Below are positions 32,760-42,122 of a DNA stretch of 64,000 nucleotides, in pieces. Position 1 is the first letter of the stretch; every line of letters begins with the position of its first letter. This stretch comes from Thelephora terrestris (lineage: Eukaryota; Basidiomycota; Agaricomycetes; Thelephorales; Thelephoraceae): contig WIUZ02000003.1 in the NCBI GenBank assembly GCA_015956445.1, forward strand, positions 2,604,001-2,668,000, read 5' to 3'. The notes beneath the pieces are model-generated. The model searched no databases and had not been told where the DNA came from. It saw nothing but the letters and a program-made list of their open reading frames with translations. The position numbers and the translations under genes are program-made.

Positions 32760-34132
32760 ATGCCAACCCCCACCCAGATGGAATCTCTCCGGAACGCCAT
32801 CTCTTACGATCGCCTACCTGTCTGCAGCGGCGCCGTATCGTCCCCTCCAGAAGCACTCTACCTCTACTATGGAAAGGAGAAGCCGAGGTCCGTAGAATTC
32901 CCCCTCACATTCGTGGTTCTCCCTAGGAACTTCGATTCCCCAGATTCGTAAACTTCGGGTCTGCAACTCCCGAGGATCTGGACTCCCTCGTCGCAGCGTG
33001 CGATCCTGCCACGTTTGGCCGCGGAGATGAGGACGTCTATGATGAATCTTACCGCAAGGCGTTCAAAATGGATGCTGCTAATTTCGCCGTCCAGTTTGAC
33101 CTCGCAGCCTCTGGTTTGATTGGGACTCTCGAAGACCGGTTACTCCAGGGCGATACCGGGAATATGAAAATCAAGGCGGAGCTGTACAAGCTCAACGTTT
33201 ACGGTAACTCTTCCTTGGGATACCTCGTTGCTGCGACTTACTCTCTCGATCGTCGCATTCACCTAGATAAGGATTCGTTCTTCAAGGCGCATAGGGATAC
33301 ACCTCGGGGGACGAACATGATTGGGTCGCTGATGATCATCTATCCCACCCCTCACGAGGGAGGCGAGCTCGTACTTCGTCACAAGGATCACGAATGGAAA
33401 TTCGACGCGAAATCGTTGACTGCCTCTCAAGTTTCTCCTTCTCTTGCATACGTTGCATTTTACAGTGACATCGAACACGAGGTTCTCAAGGTCACCAGCG
33501 GCCGTAGAGTCACCATCACCTACAACCTGTATCTGGAAGTCCCAGCGGCGGACACCAGAGCCTCTACCATCATCCGGGAAGTCAAAAGTATCTCCAACCT
33601 CCAAAGAACGCTTCAGGGCTTGCTCAAGAGCCCTGAATTCCTACCTACAGGTGCAACGCTGGGTTTTGGTCTCGTTCATCTCTACCCTGTCACTTTCAAC
33701 ACGAAGCTCCGAGATTTGGCAAACTATCTGAAAGGCGAGGACGCGAACGTGTACCAAGTTTGTCGAGAGCTCCGACTCCAACCCTCGGTCAGAGTAATTT
33801 ACGACGACGTCCAGAGAGGTTCAAGATTCGGTATCATGATGGAAAAGATCGTCAAGAACCCCAGCTACCACTACGAAGAAGAGGAGGGCTACGAAGACCG
33901 TCTGATAGAAATAGGCGGAAAGGCGGTCAACAAAAAAGAAGGCGTCGATCTCTCGAGGATCCAAGAACGGAGCAGCACGAATGCAGAGCTCATTACTTGG
34001 GTTTCTCCGTTCAATCGACGAACTAAGTTGCACGACGTCAATGTGACGTATGGGAACGAAGTTTCCGTGGGGTACATGTACTGTAGCCCCTGTATTATCG
34101 TTTCCATCCCTCCTGCCATTGACCGCTTGTAG
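32760..34132 (+). CDS. Fe(II)/2-oxoglutarate-dependent dioxygenase (prolyl 4-hydroxylase-like), copy 2
   Basis: Exons are 32760-32887, 32944-33203 and 33267-34132, giving 417 aa. The first two exons have exactly the lengths of the copy at 5820-7204 (128 and 260 nt). Metal and cosubstrate ligands are kept: FFKAHRDTPRG (H138, D140), DIEHEV (H200) and GRRVTITYNL (R210). The strongest conservation is at IIYPTPHEGGELVLRHKD. The second intron is 63 nt with no stop, so a retained-intron form with 21 extra residues just before the HxD motif could be translated. The C-terminus SPCIIVSIPPAIDRL is repeated in decayed form just downstream. Confidence 0.8.
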
Positions 34133-34210
34133 AAATCATACATAAGCACAAGTTGTATCCACAATGGCAGATTGGCAATCCCGCTGAACATGATGCAAAC
34201 ATCAGCCCGG

Positions 34211-34285
34211 CGTATGGAAACGACTATCTCGCGGAGTATATTTACTGTAGCCCTTGTATCTACGTCCGGATAGTTGCATTCAATT
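34211..34285 (+). pseudogene. Decayed tandem copy of the dioxygenase 3' end
   Basis: The frame YGNDYLAEYIYCSPCIYVRI echoes the end of copy 2 (YGNEVSVGYMYCSPCIIVSI), which ends 80 bp upstream. Only about 75 bp are recognisable. This is a relic of a local duplication. Confidence 0.6.
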
Positions 34286-34620
34286 TTCCGAGTCTACTGA
34301 TCAATTGAATCTGCCCCGGTAATCAAATACCGATCTTGCTCATCTGCTCGGTGTACGGCATCCTTGGAGGAATAAAGAGCCAGCTATTAAATAAATTGCG
34401 ACTTGAAATGCTGCCCCTCCGTGAGCGGCTCCTTCTTGCCTCGCGTTCCACAAAGTGTGAACATGTCTTGACCCGTCCGCGTCAATGGTTGAAAAAGGGT
34501 ATAAGCGTATTATATTATAATAATAAAAGCAGTAATGATGTGTCTAGAGAGAAAACTATGCATTATCCTGATCGATCATGATTGGGAAGCACGCCAGCGT
34601 TTACATAGTCATATCGATAA

Positions 34621-35217
34621 TTAGGACTCGTGTATCGCAGCGAAGCTTCCCAGCTGCCGTGTCACACGAGCCTCGATCCAGGGGGGAGGGGTCGTTGGCC
34701 TTGCGCTTGCAGATCGCCTGGTCAGCTCACCCCCCTCGGATCTTCTACGCTCCGCGTAGCCTTGCGAGGGCGAGCACGGAGGCCCACGGTTATGCGACTC
34801 ACGGCCTCGCCCTCGGTCCTGACGTTTGAGATGACCGCTATCGGTCGTTACTGATCTGGGGACCGACTCGGTGGGCATACTTCTATGTGGCCTACGCCGC
34901 CTTCCTTCGACGTTGGAGTCTTTGGCGTGGGTCGGAGTGGTGGTGGACGACGGGAGAGCGTAAGCTGAACCTTGATGGGCCGTCTCAGTCTTTGAGGGGG
35001 CCTGGTATTTGAGAGAGGGGCGACCGCCGGTGGAATCGGATGGTGTTTGTGGGGGACGTGGTCGGGGCTGTCTGGTTGTGCGGGCTCGTGGGGACGCGCG
35101 ACTAGGGTCTTGACCAGGTGTTAGGGAAAACCCCTGGGACTGCCCTCGTCTTAGATCCTCGCCATGGGAAAGGTGGAGGTTGTTGCCCGTATATTCGACT
35201 TTGACTTTAGAATCCAT
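34621..35217 (-). CDS. Hypothetical Arg/Pro/Ser-rich protein
   Basis: A single open frame of 198 aa starts at 35217 (MDSKVKVEYTGNNLHLSHGE) and ends AAIHES. The composition is low-complexity and basic, probably disordered, with no recognised domain. Support for a real gene comes from a TATA box (GCATATAAGG on the minus strand) about 60 bp upstream and a CT/CA-rich leader. It could still be chance in GC-rich DNA. Confidence 0.4.
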   Translation of the reverse strand: MDSKVKVEYTGNNLHLSHGEDLRRGQSQGFSLTPGQDPSRASPRARTTRQPRPRPPQTPSDSTGGRPSLKYQAPSKTETAHQGSAYALPSSTTTPTHAKDSNVEGRRRRPHRSMPTESVPRSVTTDSGHLKRQDRGRGRESHNRGPPCSPSQGYAERRRSEGGELTRRSASARPTTPPPWIEARVTRQLGSFAAIHES

Positions 35218-35274
35218 CTGGGATGTGTGTGTTGTGTGTGTGAGTGTGTGGATGAGAGGGTGAATGCTGCCCCC

Positions 35275-35285
35275 TCCTTATATGC
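35275..35285 (-). promoter_or_regulatory. TATA box of the 35217 minus-strand gene
   Basis: The minus strand reads GCATATAAGGA about 60 bp before the ATG at 35217. Confidence 0.4.
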
Positions 35286-35289
35286 ACCC

Positions 35290-36664
35290 GCTCGACTTCG
35301 AAAGGACATGGTCGAATCAAGCGCAGCGACCTGGCAGGCTTAAGCGCGGAATGGCGTTTACACGAAGGGCATGGCTACGAACCTCCGAGCCTCCTGGACA
35401 TTGACATCGTCCAAAATCGGGCACAAGCAACCCAGATCTGTCCGAAGTTGGTAGCGGCGGGTCTCGTATACAGCTCGCGGGCAGGGACTGGTGAAGTATG
35501 GTTGCGCCTTTGGCACCCCAAGAGAGAATGGCTGAGCATGGTAAAAAGGGTAGTGGAAAGGACCTTAGATCGACGTTGGATCCCCTGCTTCTGTCGCGGG
35601 GACCGACTGGAGGACATCGTCAAGGTTTCATTGCCTTGTTTGTTTCTCAACACTCCCACGAACGCCGAGGAGGTCCAGACCGTCGGTAGTGGCAGAGGTT
35701 AATTTTATGGACCTATGATATTGTCAATAATATAGGGTCGCTGGCGATGACTGGTGAGAGTTGGAGTCGCGAGCGCCTAAGAAGCTTACTCTGGTGATAC
35801 TAGGGTAGTAGGGTCTGCGGGCAAGCCAGGTGATAGAAGGAATAGCCATTTTCAATTATATGGGTGATAATAGGGTACAACGGATGGAAAGTGGTCCAGG
35901 CGCTACGTTGCGGGTTGAGGGGTCGCGGCGGCGTTTTTGAGGTCTACGAGGCCAAAGTGCCTGCTACGGCCGAGGTTGGTATCATCTCTGGGGAGTTTCT
36001 CCCCTCTCGTGAGAACGACTCCGACATATTTCCGGTCTGTTCGCATCCACTTCTCTTTGTAGAAGCGAACAAAGCCTGGGGTGGTGGCGTAGATTGTATG
36101 ATCTCTACCCATCTTTACCTACGGAAGGGTCGAGAAGGTGTGAGGGGGGCGGAAAAGAGTGAGACCAAAATAGGGCGCGCACATGTTGGCCCGGGTGGAA
36201 TTGTGACCCACGCTGACGGACAATGATGTTTCCCGGAATGACATGCTCGTCTGTGCCGTGTACCCGCTTGTCAGCAAACCACGGTCGTCGCGCGAAAAAA
36301 AGAGGAGTGCGAACCGGAGAACTTCTTGATTCCCAACCGTTTTCCGGGCGAACCTCCGTGGTTTCTGACCGTGCCACCAGCGCGTTTTGTAGCAGTCCTG
36401 ACCGATCCAAGACCTTTGTTCCTAGGTGAGTCACTGCAACAAGGCAAGTATCAGTCACTTTACCATTGGAGGAAAAAGGACCGGTGGTTGTTATTGACTG
36501 CAGCCCTCGCCAAAGATTGAGCCAAGTCATGGTGTCTGGGACTCAAATATGAGGGTGCGTAAACGGGGAGGATGCTCGGGTAGCTTACGTAAAGGGCACG
36601 TATTTACACCCGGTCGTTCTCCGTTTTCCCCTCTTCCTTCTCCACCTTCATCTCATCCCCCACA
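35290..36664. other. Intergenic region upstream of SKP1 copy 1
   Basis: About 1.4 kb with short frames on both strands, none supported. The TC-rich tract at about 36608-36660 is the SKP1 leader. Confidence 0.35.
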
Positions 36665-37449
36665 ATGGTTCTCCTCGTCACTTCCGATAATGAGCAGTTC
36701 GTCGTTGACAAGGAAGTTGCCGAGCGTAGCGTCCTCATCAAGAACATGCTCGAAGGCAAGTCCACCCCCTCCCTTCTATTCCCTATTATCCCATATCTGA
36801 CCGCCCTTTCCACCTGTAGATGTTGGAGAAAGCGACCAACCTATCCCATTGCCCAACGTTTCTTCGTCAGTGCTGAAAAAGGTAAGGACACACTACACCG
36901 CGCACGTAAATCGCGCGTCGACTGATCGCATTTATCGTCAAGGTCTTGGAGTATTGCGAACATCATCGTGGCGAGCCTCTGCCGACTGCTGACGATGCCA
37001 ACGCGGACGAGAACCGAAAGCGGACAACCGATATTGGTGAATGGGACCAAAAGTTCATCACCGTTGATCAAGAGATGCTCTTCGAGATTATCCTTGCTGC
37101 CAACTACCTCGATATCAAGCCTTTACTGTATGTTAATCCTTCGCGAGTCACTAATGCTCGGACTTCTGACGGTGTTGTAGCGATGTCGGGTGCAAGACTG
37201 TTGCCAACATGATCAAGGGCAAGACTCCTGAGGAGATCAGGAAGCTCTTCAACATTGTCAACGATTTTACTCCTGAAGAGGAGGTACGTGGAACAACGTG
37301 TCTTTGCAAGTTCCCCTTTGACCTTGTATCCTTGTTCTCTCCCAGGCTCAAATCAAGAAGGAAAATGTGAGTTCTTTGCCTTGTTTTCATGCGTTTATGG
37401 GCCGTCTCTGATACCCGTTTCTCGTCAGGAATGGGCTGAGGATCGTTAG
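36665..37449 (+). CDS. SKP1: SKP1, SCF ubiquitin ligase adaptor, copy 1
   Basis: Exons are 36665-36755, 36820-36881, 36943-37127, 37181-37283, 37346-37366 and 37429-37449, giving 160 aa, the family length. It has the BTB/POZ-like N-terminus ([20 protein letters not shown]), the acidic loop, [31 protein letters not shown] and [20 protein letters not shown]. The F-box-binding tail is complete: [20 protein letters not shown] then QIKKENEWAEDR. Skp1 links F-box proteins to cullin 1. The first intron starts GC in a perfect context (GAAG then GCAAGT). A paralogue lies 3.2 kb away in inverted orientation. Confidence 0.95.
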
Positions 37450-38111
37450 AGCCGTGCTGATTGTGTCCCCTGTCTCTTTTTTCGCCCTCTACCTCTACCG
37501 CTATCAAACATGATTGTACCAGTTCACTTCAAGAGTCTCTCGACGCTAACTGTAATGTGTGTATGTGAACCTTCTCGGGGTTAGACAACGCCTCCCCGTC
37601 CTTGTCCCACACCTCGGCCATCGTGCCCGATCACTTTGATTTTGAACTGTGTGCACATCCCGAAAATCTTACCACCACCAGGTCCTGTTGATTGGACGTC
37701 TGCGAACACCAGGGCGGTTGGTAAGACCATGGGACTGTGAATGTCGCCAGCCTTTTAATGCGTCTCATTCAGTGGGCAACATGCACTGCTCGCGCGACAT
37801 CAGGCAATTGAATCCATTCCATTGGAACCCAAAGCTTGTACTAACTGGAAAGCGGAAACACTAACTGTACTACGGATTAGGGAACACTAGACCGAAAAGG
37901 GTGACCACTGGACAACTGGACCACCAACCCGACAGTGGGCTGCCTGCCCCCAACGACGGACCACTGTACGCCCGTTTCCCGGAATGCTCACTCCTATGAA
38001 GTATTTTGTCCCTGGTAAACAATAAAAGCGGAAATAATTTCTATCATATACAAACATATAATAGTCCTCACGGCATAAGTTGTCGCGCCGCCACACGAGG
38101 TCAACATAACC
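37450..38111. other. Convergent intergenic region SKP1 / CEG1
   Basis: It begins with the SKP1 3' UTR (GAGCCGTGCTGATTGTGTCC), which is also present after SKP1 copy 2. No gene is seen. Confidence 0.45.
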
Positions 38112-40283
38112 TCAGATCCGGTACATACCACCCCATATAGCAGGTCCAGTCACCTTACTCCATTTTGACGGTTGCATCGGTCCATACCTAATCTCCCCGC
38201 CTTGTGATGGCAGCCCCGTATTAACCTGAACTGGCGTCCGCCCAGAACCATCCTGCACGCCCGCTTGAGCGTGCGAGAAGGACTGTTGCTGTGGTTGGGG
38301 CTCACGCGCCTGGAGATGGGAATGTGGGTTCTGCTGTGGAGGTTGTGGAGGTTGCGATGGTTGGGGGTAAGAAGGCGGTAGGGGTCTCTGCTGGGCGAGA
38401 CCAGGAGGGATGTTTGGTGGTCCAGTGACGTGGGGAGGAGGTGGGCCAGGCGGCTGGTTTAATTGGTTGTGTCGAGCCTTCCAAGCCGTTCGGATGTCCC
38501 CACTTTTTTGAAGGAGCTGAATGAGAGAATGCGTCAAGAATGTGTTTCGTAAAACTAAGAGTCGTGGGGGGACTCGTACCGCCTCTTTTTCAACGCCATC
38601 ACGTATGCTCACTATCACGCTCTCTACGGTGCTGATGTGGTTCGCTGTCGGCTTGTCGTCCCTAAATCGCATCATCTTCCATCCCTCCACGGCGGGATCC
38701 CAATGCACCTCGACGATCCTCTCCTCGAACTGTTCACCTGATACTTTCATCCTATGGACAAAGATAGCATACATCTTATGAGCACAAAGCAGAAAGTAAA
38801 GCGGATGAGTCGCAAACATTTACATACCTTTCCCACTCGTCATCTGTGACGTGCATAACGTCGTATGGTTCGTACTTCGCTTTCGGTCCCTCCCCTCCCA
38901 ACCACGCGTACAACGCAAACACGGGCTTCGCAAAGAAATCTGGTTGGGACGGGTCGTTTGGAGAAGGAGGGAATTTTAACATCAATTTGAAGTCGATTGA
39001 GTTTTCGGATGGTGGTTTCCATTTCAATCTGAAAGGGAGCAAAATAACCAAGAGGGGGGGGAGAAGAGGGACGGAGAATAAACGTACATGTTTTTGTCGG
39101 TACCTGGCGTGTAGGGTGTCGTGACGCATGTGTAGATCAATCCATCGTTCCCGTGGTGCGAAGCCGGAATGTCAATTTCGAAGACCTTTTCTAGGTGATA
39201 CGACAGGTTCGTCTCCTTGACGGCGATTCTGACGGAATCCAGCAGGTCAGAAGATCTTCGTAACCGGAAGCCATGTGCGGAGGATGGGTCTCACCGGAAT
39301 GGATGCTGGGCGGCGACCTGAGGGAACTGGGTAAGCATCCGCTGGTATGGTTTATAGAACCAATCCTTCAGCCGCTATAAGAAACAAAGATGTTGAGTGC
39401 TTCAAGAGATGGGGCAGGTCGGGTGAGTGTGCTTGCATACACCATACCGCTTGTCCAATGTCCTCCTCATCACGTTCTGGTCATCGATCACTAAGCAGTC
39501 GAAACACAGATACCGCAAGGTTTCCTATCCTTGGAGGTTAAACAATGCTTTATGAGGGAGAGAACGAGGGGCCCTTGCAATTCTCGTTTGAGGGTCAACG
39601 TCCAGAACCAATTCTCCATCCACCAGCGAGTTCTTGAGAGGAAGGCGGGGATCTTCGTGGTGAGGGAAGTAGAATCCTTCGATTTGATAGTAGTTGTTGT
39701 GTCTGTCCAGCTGTTTCGGTCCAGAAATTTCAAGGGCGGAATCCGGACGTGGATATTGTAGGAGCTCAGAGACCAGCAAGAACTCGACGTACTGTGCGCA
39801 CGCACCAAAAACACGGTCTGATTTTCCCCCAGAGTCGAGACGAACAACAGCACACGAATACCGTCCGACTTCTCGCACACCCAATAGCTGACGAAGCGTC
39901 GCGCTCAGTACATATTTACTTGACACCGAGATTGGAGGATAGGGATAGAGTGGGGGGCGGGGACTGACTCATCCTTGATCAACCTTTGGATGTCGAGCGT
40001 TGTAAAGCTGACGGGCTGAGCGCCAGGAAACCGACTGAACGTTGGATCATCCGCGTACAATGAATCCACCGAAGGTCAAAGCATGAGAGAGTGATGTATG
40101 GACGCGTGGATGAGGGGCGGGAGCGGAGAGGCATGTTAGCCTGAGCCGGAACGGATGGAGAGGAACAAGATGGCCGGACTTGCTGGTAAGGTTACAGAGC
40201 TCGCTCACAGCTTTCCTTAACCATTGGACGTGATCTGAACCGCTCGGAAGGAGATACCCTGGCAGATCAGGGATACGAGGCAT
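38112..40283 (-). CDS. CEG1: mRNA capping enzyme guanylyltransferase subunit (Ceg1)
   Basis: Minus-strand exons are 40283-40180, 40034-39969, 39887-39806, 39710-39579, 39524-39441, 39374-39295, 39228-39088, 39028-38828, 38751-38580 and 38516-38112, giving 488 aa. The nucleotidyltransferase active site is WVCEKSDGIR (K63 forms the GMP adduct). QIEGFYFPHHEDPR, SLVDGELVLDVDP, RYLCFDCLVIDDQN and GNDGLIYTCVTTPYTPGTD follow, then LKWKPPSENSIDFKL. The OB-fold end contains MRFRDDKPTANHISTVESV. A Pro/Gln-rich tail of about 90 residues ends YGPMQPSKWSKVTG. Ceg1 caps nascent Pol II transcripts with the triphosphatase Cet1. The intron after DVDPQTRI starts GC (GCAAGG); it joins directly to the conserved ETLRYL. 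Confidence 0.93.
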
Positions 40284-40669
40284 CCTTGCGGTCGGTTGGT
40301 GGGTGACGGAATGCGCGGACAGGGTTCAAGCTCGATCTACAGAGTGACAGCTCTAATGTTACCGTAAAATCTCACATGTACTTACACACGCGTCGCGCCT
40401 AACGAAGTGCAAGAACCGAGGGATAGAATTATCCAACGAGATTTTGCTGTGATAAAACAAGCGATAACATAATTACAGAGAACACCCTCTGCGGTAGAGA
40501 CTAACGTTACTGAGCCCATTCCTGAAGAATATTGGATAATACCAAGGTCTGGCATCACAAGATTCACAAGACATAAGACTCACATTTTCCTTACGAATCG
40601 CGGCCTGGAAGGGGGTGAGGATGTGATGGAACGACACGAAAAGAGACAGGGGACACAATCAGCACGGCT

Positions 40670-41448
40670 CTAAGGATCCTCAGCCCATTCCTGACGAGAC
40701 ACGGGGTATCAGGGCCAGTCCATAAACGCATGAAACCAAGGCAAAGGACTCACATTTTCCTTCTTGATTTGAGCCTGGGGGAAAACAAGGACACCAGGTC
40801 AGAGGGGAACTTGAAAAGACACGTTGTTTCACGTACCTCCTCTTCAGGAGTAAAATCGTTGACAATGTCGAACAACTTTCTGACCTCCTCGGGGGACTTT
40901 CCCTTGACCATGTTACCGATCGTCTTGCACCCAACATCGCTACGGCACTAGCGACTCGCGAGGGATTTACATACAGTAAAGGCTTGATATCGAGGTAGTT
41001 GGCAGCAAGGATAATCTCGAAGAGCATCTCATGATCAACAGTGATGAACTTTCGATCCCATTCACCGATATCGGTTGTCCGCTTTCGGTTCTCGTCCGCG
41101 TTGGCATCATCAGTAGTCGGCAGAGGCTCGCCACGATGATGCTGGCAGTACTCCAAAACCTGTAAGAAAGGTGAGGTTAGTTCAAAACAACCCCCATTCA
41201 GCATCGGCGGCGTGGCTATCGACAACCCTTTTTCAGCACAGAAGAATAAACTTGAGACAAGATAACAGGATGGTCGATTTCTCCGGCATCTACAGGTAGA
41301 AGAGATATGAAGTCAGATAAGAGGAAACGAGAGAAACAAGGAGTAACCCACCCCTAGCTTCGAGCGTGTTCTTAACAAAGACACTGCGGTCAGCAACTTC
41401 CCTATCGACGACAAAGTTCTTGTTATCCGAAGTGACGAGGAGAACCAT
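40670..41448 (-). CDS. SKP1 paralogue, copy 2, with eroding splice sites
   Basis: Minus-strand exons are 41448-41352, 41289-41228, 41159-40975, 40939-40837, 40774-40754 and 40690-40670, nominally 162 aa. All SKP1 regions are present ([59 protein letters not shown]). Three junctions differ from copy 1. The first donor lies 6 nt further on and adds two residues. The second exon ends AAG then GGTTGTC, so the nearest GT breaks the frame. The third intron is only 35 nt (53 in copy 1). Exon 2 also diverges ([17 protein letters not shown]). It may be spliced differently, for example from GTGCTG at 41240, or be turning into a pseudogene. Confidence 0.7.
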
Positions 41449-42122
41449 CGCTGTTCAGACGGTGAGTGAGAGAAGTGTGGCTGGGGGAGCGACAGGGAGC
41501 GCCTGGGAGCAAAACTGCGCCGTATAAATACTTTCCACTTATATGGCTCACGCTGGATAAGAGGCATTGGGCGCCAAGATGTCGATAACGGGATAAAATC
41601 CCGACTAGAAGGCCCCTCAGCGGCTGGCGTACCGAATACCTTCTTATGAATGACGAATAACCAACATGGCGAACGCCCAGGGGTTTGGCCGCTTCCGTGT
41701 TGGGGTCGCCGTACGCTTACCGCCAAAACCTCCAACTCAAGGGGGTAGCAAGGTTTGTTACAACGTTGACGGAGGAGAAGCAGGGGCTCGGATAGGAGGC
41801 AAGCCTCCCCGAGCTCGAGGTCCTGAGGCGGCTACATAGCGCGTTCCAAAGGGAGCGTCACAGTCTTCGGGGAATTCTGGGCCAAAGACGTCAAGATAGA
41901 TGACGAGTTATCTGAGGGGTGTGAATCCTGCGCATGCATTTTCGCAGCCGAAACGCGTTCTGTACGGGAACTTGAAGACGCCGGTAAACGCGTGACGGAA
42001 CGAGTCCGGTGCGTGACATCAACTTGAAGTTCAATCACGCCGGCCGCCCGGCGGGCCTCTCTGTATATCCTCGACCCCGCTGGTAGCCGTCTGGCACAAA
42101 CCACGGCTCATTGCAGCCAACA
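41449..42122. other. Divergent intergenic region
   Basis: Lies between the SKP1 copy 2 start and the DUF6535 gene start. Nothing supported. Confidence 0.35.

Noticed and set aside
41228-41448. SKP1 copy 2 as an assembly duplicate of copy 1
   Set aside because: Exons, introns and 3' flank show many independent substitutions and indels, and the orientation is inverted.
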